Shown here piece after piece: positions 49,835 to 62,100 of a DNA stretch of 64,000 nt; the first letter of the stretch is position 1, and the number at the start of each line of letters is the position of its first letter. Where the stretch lies: NCBI RefSeq assembly GCF_010858045.1, contig NZ_JAAGVC010000013.1, forward strand, positions 58,727 through 122,726, read 5' to 3'. The notes under the pieces are model-generated. The model was given only the letters and a program-made list of their open reading frames with translations, had not been told where the DNA came from and did no database searches. Both the position numbers and the translations under genes were made by a program. The DNA is from Nocardia cyriacigeorgica. Its GTDB lineage: Bacteria; Actinomycetota; Actinomycetes; Mycobacteriales; Mycobacteriaceae.

Positions 49835-49912
49835 CGGCCATGTGCCGCCGGGCATGACCGGTCGGGACCGAAGAGTTCCCGCCATGCCCCGCCATCGGGC
49901 AGAGTCGAGGCC

Positions 49913-50785
49913 ATGACCCGCACACCGTTGCGGCCCGCGCTCGTCGAGGCCGTCGAAACACTTCAGGCCGCGGGCGTCCCGAGCCCACGCGCCGACGCCG
50001 AACAGCTGGCCGCCCACGTCCTCGGTGTGCCGCGTGCCCGGCTGCTGCTCGCGCCGCTGCTCACCCCCGAGCAGCGCGCCGAACTGCACGAGCTGGTGCG
50101 TCGGCGCGCACAGCGAATCCCGTTGCAACACTTGATCGGCCGCGCGGCCATGGGACGGATCGATCTGGAGGTCGGGCCGGGGGTGTTCATCCCGCGTCCG
50201 GAGACCGAGCTGGTGTTCGCCTGGGCGCTGGCGCACCTGGAGGCCGTGCGCCACGATCACACGCCGGTCGTGGTGGATCTGTGTACCGGCTCCGGCGCGC
50301 TCGCCCTCGCCATCGCACACGCCCGGCCGGACGCCGAGGTGCACGCGGTCGAAATCGACCCGGCGGCCCTGAAATGGGCCAGGCACAACGCTGACCTGCG
50401 GATCGCGGCCGGCGACACCCCGATCACCCTGTACGCCGACGACGCGACAGACCCCGCGCTGCTCACCGAGCTGAACGGCCGGGTCGATATCGTGGTGTCG
50501 AATCCGCCGTACATCCCCGTCGGCGCCGAACTCGACCCCGAGGTCGCCGACCACGATCCGCACCGGGCGCTGTTCGGCGGCCCGGACGGCCTCGACGTCA
50601 TCCGCGGGCTGGTGCCGACCATCGCCCGTCTGCTGCGCCCCGGCGGTGGTACCGCCATCGAGCACGACGATTCCAACGGCTCCGCGCTGGCCGCCCTGCT
50701 CGCCGGGACCGGCGCGTTCACCGAGATCACCGAGCATCCCGATCTCGCGGGCAAGCCGCGCTTCGTGGCGGCGGTGCGTAGCTGA
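49913..50785 (+). CDS. prmC: Release factor glutamine methyltransferase
   Basis: 290 aa HemK/PrmC. N-terminal helical domain, linker, then the SAM-binding VVDLCTGSGALALAIAH near residues 121-137 and the catalytic VVSNPPYIP near 195-203. Methylates the GGQ Gln of RF1/RF2. Begins 78 bases after prfA and ends 139 bases before tsaC. The prfA-prmC order is conserved widely. Confidence 0.95.
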   Translation: MTRTPLRPALVEAVETLQAAGVPSPRADAEQLAAHVLGVPRARLLLAPLLTPEQRAELHELVRRRAQRIPLQHLIGRAAMGRIDLEVGPGVFIPRPETELVFAWALAHLEAVRHDHTPVVVDLCTGSGALALAIAHARPDAEVHAVEIDPAALKWARHNADLRIAAGDTPITLYADDATDPALLTELNGRVDIVVSNPPYIPVGAELDPEVADHDPHRALFGGPDGLDVIRGLVPTIARLLRPGGGTAIEHDDSNGSALAALLAGTGAFTEITEHPDLAGKPRFVAAVRS

Positions 50786-50924
50786 ACCGGCAACCCGCCC
50801 CGAGGGCCGCGAGCAGGGGTTTGCGGTCCGCCGCCCTGGCATGGTTTGTCCGTGGCGCGTGGCGAATTCGCGTTCTACCCGGGGGCCGACGGCGCCGCGG
50901 CGCCCGCGTGACAGGATGGGTGCC

Positions 50925-51590
50925 GTGAGTACCGTCTACGACTGCGCGGATCCCGACTCGCGCGCCGCCGGACTGTCCGCCGCGACCAGCGCCCTGAAAT
51001 CCGGGCGGCTCGTCGTCATGCCCACCGACACGCTCTACGGCATAGCCGCGGACGCGTTCGACAGCCAGGCGGTCGCCGAGCTGCTCGCCGCCAAGCGGCG
51101 CGGGCGCGATATGCCGGTGCCGGTGCTCGTCGGTTCCTGGCACACCATCGACGGGCTGGTGTTCTCGGTGCGTCCGCAGGCCAGAGACCTGATCCAGGCG
51201 TTCTGGCCGGGCGGGCTGAGTCTGGTTGTGCAGCAGGCACCTTCGCTGGCCTGGGATCTCGGCGACACCAGAGGCACGGTGATGCTGCGGATGCCGCTGC
51301 ACCCGGTCGCGCTGGAATTGCTGCGCGCCGTCGGCCCCCTGGCGGTGTCGAGCGCCAACGTCTCCGGGCAACCGCCCGCAACCACCGCCGCGGAAGCACG
51401 CGCCCAGCTGGGCGAGCACGTCGGGGTGTACCTCGACGGGGGCCCCGCCGAGCACGCGATCGCCTCGACCATCGTCGACCTGACCGCCGATCAGCCGCGC
51501 ATCCTGCGCGAGGGCGCGGTTTCGGTCGCCGATATCGCCGAGGTGCTCGGTATGGCGCCAGAGGCGCTGTCCGGGCCTGCTGCCCGGTGA
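50925..51590 (+). CDS. tsaC: L-threonylcarbamoyladenylate synthase
   Basis: 221 aa Sua5/YciO/YrdC fold. VVMPTDTLYGIAADAFDSQAV and LLAAKRRGRDMPVPVLVG hold the conserved Thr, Tyr, Lys and Arg, followed by SSANVSGQPPATT. Makes threonylcarbamoyl-AMP for the t6A37 modification of ANN-reading tRNAs. GTG 50925 fits homologues (VSTVYDCADP), with AGGAT upstream; ATG 50916 is an alternative. Resembles M. tuberculosis Rv1301. Confidence 0.93.
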   Translation: MSTVYDCADPDSRAAGLSAATSALKSGRLVVMPTDTLYGIAADAFDSQAVAELLAAKRRGRDMPVPVLVGSWHTIDGLVFSVRPQARDLIQAFWPGGLSLVVQQAPSLAWDLGDTRGTVMLRMPLHPVALELLRAVGPLAVSSANVSGQPPATTAAEARAQLGEHVGVYLDGGPAEHAIASTIVDLTADQPRILREGAVSVADIAEVLGMAPEALSGPAAR

Positions 51591-51626
51591 CCGAATGGCC
51601 GATCGGATGAGCGGGCGGTATCGCGA

Positions 51627-52826
51627 GTGATCGCGGTGCACGCATTGGGAAGTTCCGGTGCCGTCGTCCCGCTGCGCGAGCTGCTGCTGGTGCTGCTGGT
51701 GTCCACGGTGGTGACCTTTCTCGCCACCGGCGGGATCCGGGTGCTCGCGATCGGGTTCGGCGCTGTCGCGGTGCCGCGCGAACGCGATGTGCACGTCAAG
51801 CCGATTCCGCGGATGGGCGGGGTCGGCATGTATCTGGGCGTGGTGGCGGCCGTGCTGTTCGCCCACCAGCTGCCCGCGCTGCGCCGCGGCTTCGACTACC
51901 GGCCCGATATCGCGGCGGTATTGGTCGCGGCGACGATCATCGTCGCGGTCGGCATCGTCGACGACCGCTGGGGCCTGGACGCGCTCACCAAATTCGCCGG
52001 TCAGGTCACCGCCGCGGGTGTGATGGCGGTGATGGGGCTGAGCTGGTACGTCATCTACAACCCGTTCAACAACGAGACCGTGGTGCTGGACGGCTTGCAG
52101 AGCGCCCTGGTGACGGTCGCGGTCGCGGTGACGCTGATCAACGCGATGAATTTCGTCGACGGCCTCGACGGCTTGGCCGCGGGCCTCGGCCTGATCTCCT
52201 CGATCGCGGTGTTCGCGTTCTCGGTGGGCCTGCTCACCGAACAGGGCGGTTCGGTCGACACCTACCCGCCCGCGCTGCTCGCCGCCGCGCTGGCCGGAGC
52301 GTGCCTCGGCTTCCTGCCGCACAATTTCTCGCCGGCCCGGATCTTCATGGGCGATTCCGGCTCGATGCTGATCGGGTTGGTGCTGGCCGCGGTGTCGACC
52401 AGCGCGTCAGGGCGTATCCCGCTCACCGGCTACGGTCCGCGCGACATCGTCGGCCTGCTCTCGCCGCTGCTGCTGGTCGGCGCGGTGATGTTCATTCCGG
52501 TGCTCGACCTGCTGCTGGCCATCGTGCGCCGGGTGCGGGCCGGGGTCAGCTTCTCCACCCCGGACAAGATGCACCTGCACCACCGGCTGCTGCAGATCGG
52601 CCACTCGCAGCGGCGTGTGGTGCTGCTCATCTATTTGTGGGTCGGTGTGCTGGCCTTCGGCGCGGTCGGCACCTCGCTGATGGACCGGCGCGTCGTCGTC
52701 CTGCTGATGGCGGGCGGACTGGTATTCGCCCTGGTCGCGACGGCGGTTCCGGGGTTGCGGCGAGAGCGCGCGGCCGCCGCCGAACACGCCGAGCATCCCG
52801 GTGAGCAGCAGGAGCCCGCGGGATGA
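51627..52826 (+). CDS. wecA: Polyprenyl-phosphate GlcNAc-1-phosphate transferase
   Basis: 399 aa with about 11 membrane helices. Family motifs: GIVDDRWGLDALTKF (Asp pair), NAMNFVDGLDGLAAG, FMGDSGSM and the cytoplasmic HxHH in DKMHLHHRLLQ. Resembles mycobacterial WecA (Rfe, Rv1302), which begins the linker unit joining arabinogalactan to peptidoglycan by making decaprenyl-PP-GlcNAc. GTG 51627. A charged tail of about 25 residues (RERAAAAEHAEHPGEQQ) ends the protein. Confidence 0.94.
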   Translation: MIAVHALGSSGAVVPLRELLLVLLVSTVVTFLATGGIRVLAIGFGAVAVPRERDVHVKPIPRMGGVGMYLGVVAAVLFAHQLPALRRGFDYRPDIAAVLVAATIIVAVGIVDDRWGLDALTKFAGQVTAAGVMAVMGLSWYVIYNPFNNETVVLDGLQSALVTVAVAVTLINAMNFVDGLDGLAAGLGLISSIAVFAFSVGLLTEQGGSVDTYPPALLAAALAGACLGFLPHNFSPARIFMGDSGSMLIGLVLAAVSTSASGRIPLTGYGPRDIVGLLSPLLLVGAVMFIPVLDLLLAIVRRVRAGVSFSTPDKMHLHHRLLQIGHSQRRVVLLIYLWVGVLAFGAVGTSLMDRRVVVLLMAGGLVFALVATAVPGLRRERAAAAEHAEHPGEQQEPAG

Positions 52827-52868
52827 CGGCATCGGCGCAGGACAAACGGCACGGGTAGAGTGCGGCTC

Positions 52869-53324
52869 GTGAGTTCGACACCGTACACAGACCCAGGCCC
52901 CGACGCTCCGCTGCGCGCCGCGCTGCGCTACGGCCTGGTCGGGCTGGTCGTGCTGACGGTGCTCGCGGTGGCGATCGCGGGTGCGGTTTCCGGCCTCGCC
53001 GGCGTCTGGGGCGCGCTGCTGGGCGCGGCCATCGGTGGTGGCTTCATCCTGACCACCGCCGCCGTGGTGCTCTTCGGCGCGAAACTGCCGCCGACCACGG
53101 CCGGATTGGTGATGCTGGTCAGCTGGGCGGGCAAGCTGCTGGTGGCCATGGTGGTTATCGCGATCTTGAATCAATTCGATTTCTACGACCGCGTCGCGCT
53201 GTTCCTGACCGTCATCGGAGCGCTGGTCATCGTGCTCGGTGCCGAGACGTACGGCGTTCTGCGGCAAAAGGTTCCGTACGTGACGGTGCCCGATCGCGAG
53301 GCCGGTCAAGGTACCGATCGGTAA
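52869..53324 (+). CDS. AtpI-like small membrane protein upstream of atpB
   Basis: 151 aa with four hydrophobic segments (LRYGLVGLVVLTVLAVAIAG, VWGALLGAAIGGGFILTTAAV, LVMLVSWAGKLLVAMVVIAIL, VALFLTVIGALVIVLGAETYG). Position and topology match the AtpI/Rv1303-type protein that precedes atpB in actinobacteria and is thought to assist c-ring assembly or ion supply; sequence similarity is loose. GTG 52869 or 52860. About 295 bp separate it from atpB. Confidence 0.75.
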   Translation: MSSTPYTDPGPDAPLRAALRYGLVGLVVLTVLAVAIAGAVSGLAGVWGALLGAAIGGGFILTTAAVVLFGAKLPPTTAGLVMLVSWAGKLLVAMVVIAILNQFDFYDRVALFLTVIGALVIVLGAETYGVLRQKVPYVTVPDREAGQGTDR

Positions 53325-53619
53325 CAAATCGCACCCAGCTACACGCTGTCGTAGATAACTTGGTAAAGTCTTGGTAAGCAAGCGACCATAGGGGGGATCA
53401 CCACGATCCCGCCGGGTGACGCTATGCTACTGCCGTGCCGGGCTCCGTTCCGGTTCTGCATGTCGACGATGTCGCCGACACACGTACAGACGCCCGAGCG
53501 GGTATGCCGCGCAGCTGCTGACGAACTTCGAGCCGACCTGAGTCGACCCACATTGATCGTCAATGTCCGATCGAACCGCGGGAACGACCGAACCCGCGGC
53601 CCGAACACGGGAGAGAACG
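53325..53619 (+). promoter_or_regulatory. atp operon upstream region
   Basis: Holds a tandem direct repeat CTTGGTAA-N3-CTTGGTAA (53359-53366 and 53370-53377, period 11) and a possible -10 TATGCT (53423-53428) without a clear -35. The atpB ribosome site GGGAGAGA sits at 53609-53616. Confidence 0.45.
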
Positions 53620-54411
53620 CTGAGCGTCACCACTTTGGCCGCGGAATTTCACGCGCCATCGCTAACCGACTTTTTCCCTCCGGCGGTGCTGTTCGAGGGA
53701 ACGCCGTTCGAACTCGATCGCTTGATGCTCATTCGCATCCTGATGTCGGCGGTCCTGATCGGCCTCATGGCGCTGGCCTTCCGTTCGCCCCGCATCGTTC
53801 CGCGCGGGCTGCAGAACGTCGCCGAGATCGGCCTGGTCTTCGTCAAAGAGCAGATCTGCGAAGAGGTCCTCGGCAAGGAAACCGGGCGCAAGTATTTCCC
53901 GCTGATCGCGACGATCTTCTTCACGGTTCTTTTCCTGAATTTCTCCAGCATCGTCCCGTTCTTGAATATCTCCTCGAACGCGCGGATCGGAATGCCGCTG
54001 GTGCTGGCCGTCATCGCCTACATCGCGTTCAACTACGTCGGTATCAAGAAGTACGGCTTCTTCAAGTACATGCGTAGCAGCATCGTGGTGCCGAACGTGC
54101 CGCCCGCGCTGCACGTACTGCTGATTCCGATCGAATTCGTCTCGACCTTCATCCTGCGTCCGTTCACGCTGACCGTCCGACTCATGGCCAACATGCTGGC
54201 CGGTCACATCATGCTGGTGCTGTTCTTCAGCTCCACCTGGTTCTTCCTGTTCGACGCCGCCAACTGGATGAAGGTGTTCTCGCCGTTCTCGCTGCTGGCG
54301 GGAATCGGGTTCACGATGTTCGAGATGTTGGTCATCTTCCTGCAGGCCTACGTGTTTGCACTGCTGACCGCCGTGTACATCGGCCTGGCCGAGCACGCAG
54401 ATTCCCACTGA
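53620..54411 (+). CDS. atpB: ATP synthase Fo subunit a
   Basis: About 263 aa, five or six membrane helices. The essential Arg is in RPFTLTVRLMANMLAGHI near residues 185-205, and FEMLVIFLQAYVFALLTAVYI closes the proton half-channels. Start choice is unusual: homologue-like text begins (L)SVTTLAAEFHAPS at CTG 53620, four bases after GGGAGAGA, while the only in-frame ATG (53563) lacks a ribosome site and TTG 53635 lies late. I take CTG 53620 as probable. First gene of atpBEFHAGDC. Confidence 0.88.
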   Translation: MSVTTLAAEFHAPSLTDFFPPAVLFEGTPFELDRLMLIRILMSAVLIGLMALAFRSPRIVPRGLQNVAEIGLVFVKEQICEEVLGKETGRKYFPLIATIFFTVLFLNFSSIVPFLNISSNARIGMPLVLAVIAYIAFNYVGIKKYGFFKYMRSSIVVPNVPPALHVLLIPIEFVSTFILRPFTLTVRLMANMLAGHIMLVLFFSSTWFFLFDAANWMKVFSPFSLLAGIGFTMFEMLVIFLQAYVFALLTAVYIGLAEHADSH

Positions 54412-54463
54412 CCGCACTAACAAATCACTGGAGACCTGCTACACCACGCCGACCGGCGGGTGA

Positions 54464-54733
<270 letters not shown>

Positions 54734-54738
54734 TTCCG

Positions 54739-55299
54739 ATGAACGCGATTTCTTTGCTCGCAGAGGAGAGTTCGGAGGAGATCAATCCTCTGATCCCCGA
54801 AACGTACGACATCGTCTGGTCGATCGTCTGTGTCGCGGTTATCGCGGTGCTGTTCTACAAGTTCGTCGTGCCGCGCCTGACCAAGGTGCTCGACGAGCGC
54901 AGCGAGAAGATCGAAGGCGGTATCGCCAAGGCCGAGGCCGCGCAGGCAGAGGCTCAGCAGACGCTGCAGCAGTACCAGCAGCAGCTGGCCGACGCCCGCC
55001 TCGAGGCCGCGCGCATCCGTGAGGACGCGCGCACCCAGGGCCAGCAGATCCTGGCGCAGATGCGCACGGAGGCCCAGGCCGAGAGTGACCGGATCGTGGC
55101 CGCTGGCCACGCCCAGCTGGAAGCCCAGCGCCAGCAGATCCTGACCGAACTGCGTTCCGAGGTCGGCCGTACCGCGGTCGACCTGGCCGAGAAGGTCATC
55201 GGGCAGTCGGTCTCGGACGAGGCCAAGCAGGCGGCGTCGATCGAGAAGTTCCTCAGCGAACTCGACGACACCGACGCCGGCATCGGGGTCGGAAGGTAG
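54739..55299 (+). CDS. atpF: ATP synthase Fo subunit b
   Basis: 186 aa. One N-terminal membrane helix ([21 protein letters not shown], about 24-44), then a long Gln/Ala/Glu-rich coiled coil that forms the outer stalk, and a delta-contacting C-terminal part ([20 protein letters not shown]). ATG starts five bases after atpE. Standard single b chain. Confidence 0.95.
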   Translation: MNAISLLAEESSEEINPLIPETYDIVWSIVCVAVIAVLFYKFVVPRLTKVLDERSEKIEGGIAKAEAAQAEAQQTLQQYQQQLADARLEAARIREDARTQGQQILAQMRTEAQAESDRIVAAGHAQLEAQRQQILTELRSEVGRTAVDLAEKVIGQSVSDEAKQAASIEKFLSELDDTDAGIGVGR

Positions 55300-55318
55300 C
55301 GACGCGAAAGTGAGAAGC

Positions 55319-56128
55319 ATGTACGCAGCGAGCCGCGAGGCCAGCTCCCGTTCGCGGGAAGCGCTTCGGGCCGCTCTGACCGGAAGCGACAGTGTTGCCG
55401 CGACGACGGGTTCGGAACTGTTCGCCGTCGTCGCCGTGCTGGACGACCAGCGTTCGCTGCGTGTTGCGCTCGCGGACGTGTCGGTGCCCGGTTCGGCTCG
55501 CGCCGAACTGAGCGAGCGGGTCTTCGGCGGAAAGGTCAGCGTCGCCACCCAAGCGGTGCTGACCACCGCGGTGGCCCAGGACTGGTCCCGCACCGCCGAC
55601 CTGGTCGACACCCTGGAGTTGCTCGGCCAGGAAGCGCTGCTGGAGTCGGCCGCCGACAGCGGCCGGCTCGACGCGGTCGAGGACGAGCTGTTCCGGCTCG
55701 GCCGGATCATCGCCGACAACCCCGACCTGGAGCAGGCTCTGTCGGATCGCGCGAAGCCGCAAGCGGCGCGGCGTGAACTGATCACCCGCCTGCTGACCGG
55801 CAAGGCCGAGCCCATCACCGTCACGCTCGCCGAGCAGGCGGTGACCAGGCAGCAGACCGGCCTCGGCGCGGCCTTCGACGAGTTGTCCGACCTGGCAGCG
55901 TCGCGACGCGACCAGATCGTCGCGCACGTGCGGGCCGCCATCGCCCTGACGGCGCAGCAGAAGGAGCGGCTGGCCGCCTCCCTGCAGCGCATCTACGGCA
56001 AGCCGGTCACGGTGCACGTGCAGGTCGACGCGAGTCTGCTGAGCGGGCTCGTCGTGCGCGTCGGTGACGACGTGATCGACGGCACCGCCGTGGGCCGACT
56101 GGAGCGGCTGCGCCGCGAACTGGCGTAA
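55319..56128 (+). CDS. atpH: ATP synthase F1 subunit delta
   Basis: 269 aa from ATG 55319 (MYAASREAS); GTG 55310 is also in frame. Longer than the ~180-aa E. coli delta but without a membrane helix, so it is not the b'-delta fusion of mycobacteria (about 446 aa). The C-terminal third has KERLAASLQRIYGKPVTVHVQVDASLLSGLVVRVGDDVIDGT, the delta/OSCP signature. Links F1 to the b stalk. Confidence 0.93.
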   Translation: MYAASREASSRSREALRAALTGSDSVAATTGSELFAVVAVLDDQRSLRVALADVSVPGSARAELSERVFGGKVSVATQAVLTTAVAQDWSRTADLVDTLELLGQEALLESAADSGRLDAVEDELFRLGRIIADNPDLEQALSDRAKPQAARRELITRLLTGKAEPITVTLAEQAVTRQQTGLGAAFDELSDLAASRRDQIVAHVRAAIALTAQQKERLAASLQRIYGKPVTVHVQVDASLLSGLVVRVGDDVIDGTAVGRLERLRRELA

Positions 56129-56179
56129 CCCGCCACCCAACCCCGACATTCGAGACCAGACAGCGAGAGCAGGAAGAAC

Positions 56180-57820
56180 ATGGCGGAGCTGACGATCTCC
56201 TCCGACGAGATCCGTAGCGCGATCGAGAGCTACACCCAGAGCTACACCCCCGAGACCTCCATCGAAGAAGTCGGTGTGGTCACCGATACCAGTGACGGCA
56301 TCGCGCACGTCTCCGGCCTGCCCTCGGCAATGGCCAACGAGCTGCTCGAGTTCCCGGGCGGCGTGCTCGGCGTGGCGCTGAACCTCGAGGACCGCGAGAT
56401 CGGTGCGGTCATCCTCGGCGAGTTCGCCGAGATCGAAGAGGGCCAGCAGGTCCGCCGCACCGGCGACGTGCTCTCGGTCCCGGTCGGCGACAAGTTCCTC
56501 GGCCGCGTGGTCAACCCGCTCGGTCAGCCGATCGACGGCCTCGGCGAGATCGAGGCCGAAGACCGCCGTGTGCTGGAGCTGCAGGCCGCGACCGTGCTGG
56601 AGCGCCAGCCGGTCGAGGAGCCGATGGCCACCGGCATCACCGCCATCGACGCCCTGACCGCGATCGGCCGTGGCCAGCGTCAGCTGGTCATCGGTGACCG
56701 CAAGACCGGCAAGACCGCGGTCTGCATCGACGCGATCCTGAACCAGAAGGCCAACTGGGAGTCCGGCGACCCCAAGAAGCAGATGCGCTGCATCTACGTC
56801 GCCATCGGCCAGAAGGGTTCCACCATCGCCGGCGTGAAGGCCGCGCTGGAGGAGCACGGCGCGATGGAGTACACCACCATCGTCGCGGCCCCGGCCTCCG
56901 ACTCCGCCGGCTTCAAGTGGCTGGCCCCCTACACCGGTTCGGCCATCGGCCAGCACTGGATGTACCAGGGCAAGCACGTCCTGATCGTGTTCGACGACCT
57001 GACCAAGCAGGCCGAGGCCTACCGCGCCATCTCGCTGCTGCTGCGTCGTCCGCCGGGCCGCGAGGCGTACCCCGGTGACGTCTTCTACCTGCACTCGCGC
57101 CTGCTGGAGCGTTGCGCCAAGCTGTCCGACGAGATGGGCGCCGGCTCGATGACCGGTCTGCCGATCATCGAGACCAAGGCCAACGACGTCTCGGCGTTCA
57201 TTCCGACCAACGTCATCTCCATCACCGACGGCCAGGTCTTCCTCGAGTCCGACCTGTTCAACAAGGGTGTCCGCCCGGCGATCAACGTCGGTACCTCGGT
57301 CTCCCGTGTCGGTGGCGCCGCCCAGACCAAGGCCATGAAGAAGGTCGCCGGATCGCTGCGTCTGGAAATGGCCCAGTACCGCGAGCTGGAGGCGTTCTCC
57401 GCCTTCGCCTCCGACCTGGACGCCGCGTCGCTGGCCCAGCTCGAGCGCGGTGCCCGCTGGGTCGAGCTGCTCAAGCAGGACCAGTACTCCCCGGTCGCCG
57501 TCGAGGACCAGATCGTCTCGATCTACCTGGTCGACGCCGGCTACTACGACTCGGTCCCGGTCGCCGACATCCGTCGCTTCAACAGCGAACTGCTCGAAGA
57601 CCTGCACCGCAGCGTGCCCGAGGCCTTCGCCGCACTGGAGGGTGGCGCCAAGCCGCTCGACGGTGAGGCGGCCGATCAGATCAAGGCGGCCACCGACAAG
57701 TTCAAGCAGGGCTTCCTCGCCTCCGACGGCAGCCGTGTGGTGAACGAGGCCGCTGCCGGCGAGCTGGACCACGAAGAGGTCGAGTCGCTGTCGGTCACGC
57801 GCAAGCACGTCGAGAAGTAA
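56180..57820 (+). CDS. atpA: ATP synthase F1 subunit alpha
   Basis: 546 aa. Walker [11 protein letters not shown] at residues 172-181 and the family signature [17 protein letters not shown] near 370. Non-catalytic nucleotide subunit of the alpha3beta3 head. Ends with a ~25-residue extension ([24 protein letters not shown]), as in other actinobacteria, where an extended alpha C-terminus limits ATP hydrolysis. AGGAAGA precedes ATG 56180. Confidence 0.97.
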   Translation: MAELTISSDEIRSAIESYTQSYTPETSIEEVGVVTDTSDGIAHVSGLPSAMANELLEFPGGVLGVALNLEDREIGAVILGEFAEIEEGQQVRRTGDVLSVPVGDKFLGRVVNPLGQPIDGLGEIEAEDRRVLELQAATVLERQPVEEPMATGITAIDALTAIGRGQRQLVIGDRKTGKTAVCIDAILNQKANWESGDPKKQMRCIYVAIGQKGSTIAGVKAALEEHGAMEYTTIVAAPASDSAGFKWLAPYTGSAIGQHWMYQGKHVLIVFDDLTKQAEAYRAISLLLRRPPGREAYPGDVFYLHSRLLERCAKLSDEMGAGSMTGLPIIETKANDVSAFIPTNVISITDGQVFLESDLFNKGVRPAINVGTSVSRVGGAAQTKAMKKVAGSLRLEMAQYRELEAFSAFASDLDAASLAQLERGARWVELLKQDQYSPVAVEDQIVSIYLVDAGYYDSVPVADIRRFNSELLEDLHRSVPEAFAALEGGAKPLDGEAADQIKAATDKFKQGFLASDGSRVVNEAAAGELDHEEVESLSVTRKHVEK

Positions 57821-57878
57821 GTCGGGCGACGACCAATGCGTTATTCGATTCTTCTGGCGAATGAAGGGAGTGTGAACC

Positions 57879-60324
<2,446 letters not shown>

Positions 60325-60330
60325 TCACCG

Positions 60331-60708
60331 ATGGCCGATATGTCAGTTGATCTCGTCGCCGTCGAACGGCTGCTCTGGTCCGGCCGGGCGTCGTTCGTCA
60401 GCGCGCAGACCACCGAGGGCCAGATCGGCATCATGGCAGGCCATGAGCCGCTGCTCGGCCAGCTGGTCGAGGGCGGCACGGTGACCATCGTCGATACCGA
60501 CGGTCAGCGCATCGTCGCGGCGGTGCACGGCGGGTTCTTCTCGGTCACCGGCGACTCGGTGCGTGTGCTGGCCGAGTCCGCCGAGTTCGCCGGCGAGGTC
60601 GATATCGAGGCGGCCCGCCGGGTGCTTGCCGAAGGGACGGCCTCCGACGAAGACAAGCGGGTGGCGCAGGGCCGGGTGCGCGCGGTCGAGCAGAACGCGA
60701 ACGCCTGA
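60331..60708 (+). CDS. atpC: ATP synthase F1 subunit epsilon
   Basis: 125 aa. N-terminal beta sandwich ([60 protein letters not shown]) and a short C-terminal helical part ([27 protein letters not shown]). Couples gamma to the c ring. Last gene of the operon, followed by a hairpin. Confidence 0.95.
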   Translation: MADMSVDLVAVERLLWSGRASFVSAQTTEGQIGIMAGHEPLLGQLVEGGTVTIVDTDGQRIVAAVHGGFFSVTGDSVRVLAESAEFAGEVDIEAARRVLAEGTASDEDKRVAQGRVRAVEQNANA

Positions 60709-60755
60709 GCTCGGACGCTGTCGAGCGTCCAAGCGGCACAACACAATCGAATACG

Positions 60756-60789
60756 ACACTGCCGGTGGCGATCTCGCCGCCGGCAGTGT
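60756..60789 (+). terminator. atp operon terminator
   Basis: A 15-bp stem (ACACTGCCGGTGGCG against CGCCGCCGGCAGTGT, one G-T pair) with loop ATCT, then TGTTT, 47 bases after atpC. Confidence 0.85.
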
Positions 60790-60943
60790 TGTTTCGGTCG
60801 CCGTGATCGCCGGGCGGCCGGCGCTAGCGGTATGTTCGCCGACAAGCCCGCCCCATTTGTAAACTCGAGTCCGTGGTTGAATGACCGGGTTCGGTCGACG
60901 GGGTGGGATTCGATCGATTCGGCGAACGAAGGGATGGACGGCA

Positions 60944-61378
60944 TTGCACACCGGGATGGTTCTGCTGATCATTCTGGTATGTCTGCTGGTCGCCCTCGCC
61001 CTGGCCTCCACCTATCGTCTGGTGATGTTGCGTCGCGGCGGCACGGCCGCGATTCTGCGGGTGCTCCCGGCTCGCGGCGGGGAACGCTGGCGGCACGGAC
61101 TGATCCGCTACGGCGAAGACCGGCTCGTCTTCTTCAAGCTGTCCAGCCTCAAACTCGGCCCGGATTCGGTGATCCACCGCCGCGGCATCGAGGTCGGTGA
61201 GCGGCGCGGCCCGCGGGGCGACGAGTACGACATCATGACCGACGAGATCGCGGTGATCGCGGTATCGGATGCACAGGGCAGCTTCGAGTTGGCATTGGAT
61301 CGCGGCTCGCTGGCTGCCTTTTTGTCATGGGTGGAGTCAAGGCCCTCCGATCGCGCCCGCCGGCTGCGCGGGCACTGA
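60944..61378 (+). CDS. DUF2550 membrane-anchored protein
   Basis: About 144 aa. One N-terminal helix (VLLIILVCLLVALALASTYRLVML), then a soluble PH-like domain: WRHGLIRYGEDRLVFFKLSSLKLGPDSVIHRRGIEV and RGDEYDIMTDEIAVIAV. Matches the M. tuberculosis Rv1312-type protein that follows atpC in mycolata; role unknown. TTG 60944 has AAGGGA nine bases upstream; ATG 60956 is the alternative. Confidence 0.82.
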   Translation: MHTGMVLLIILVCLLVALALASTYRLVMLRRGGTAAILRVLPARGGERWRHGLIRYGEDRLVFFKLSSLKLGPDSVIHRRGIEVGERRGPRGDEYDIMTDEIAVIAVSDAQGSFELALDRGSLAAFLSWVESRPSDRARRLRGH

Positions 61379-61421
61379 CAGCGGCCGCCGGTCTCGGCGG
61401 GGCAGCGTTTAAGGTGGTCGT

Positions 61422-62015
61422 GTGAGTGTGCATCTGACCCGGATCTATACCCGGACCGGGGACGACGGGACCACCGGGCTGAGCGATTTCTCCCGCGTGG
61501 CCAAAACCGATCCGCGCTTGATCGCCTACGCCGACTGCGATGAGGCCAATGCCGCGATCGGCGTCGCCCTCGCGGTGGGCGCTCCCTCCCCGCGGATCGG
61601 GGAGATCCTGCGCCAGGTGCAGAACGATCTGTTCGACGCGGGCGCGGACCTGTCGACGCCGATCGTCGAGGCGCCGAAATATCCGCCGCTGCGCATCACT
61701 CAGCCCTATATCGACCGGCTCGAATCCTGGTGCGACGAGTTCAACGAACGGCTCGCGCCGCTCAACTCGTTCATCCTTCCCGGCGGTACTCCCTTGGCCG
61801 CCCATCTGCACGTGGCCCGCACTGTGGTCCGGCGCGCCGAGCGTTCGGCCTGGGCGGCGGTCGAAGCGCACCCCGACGACACCGGTACGCTGCCCGCTCG
61901 ATACCTGAATCGGCTGTCGGACCTGTTGTTCATCCTCGGCCGGGTGGCCAATCCCGGTGGCGATGTGCTGTGGCAGCCCGGTGGGGGCGCCGAGTCCGCG
62001 GACCGCGACGACTAG
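61422..62015 (+). CDS. Corrinoid adenosyltransferase (PduO type)
   Basis: 197 aa. RIYTRTGDDGTTGLSDFSRVAKTD near residues 7-30 is the ATP loop; DCDEANAAIGVAL, QNDLFDAGADLSTP and ARTVVRRAERS follow. Makes adenosylcobalamin from cob(I)alamin and ATP. The coenzyme is needed by methylmalonyl-CoA mutase, which would use the propionyl-CoA made by the valine operon. GTG 61422. Position before murA is conserved in mycolata. Confidence 0.92.
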   Translation: MSVHLTRIYTRTGDDGTTGLSDFSRVAKTDPRLIAYADCDEANAAIGVALAVGAPSPRIGEILRQVQNDLFDAGADLSTPIVEAPKYPPLRITQPYIDRLESWCDEFNERLAPLNSFILPGGTPLAAHLHVARTVVRRAERSAWAAVEAHPDDTGTLPARYLNRLSDLLFILGRVANPGGDVLWQPGGGAESADRDD

Positions 62016-62100
62016 TTCACTGCCTCGGTGGCCGATCGCCGGGAGCCGGTAGAGCATTATCCTTGCACTCAGTGGTGCGCCGAAGACGCGGAGAGGCGGC

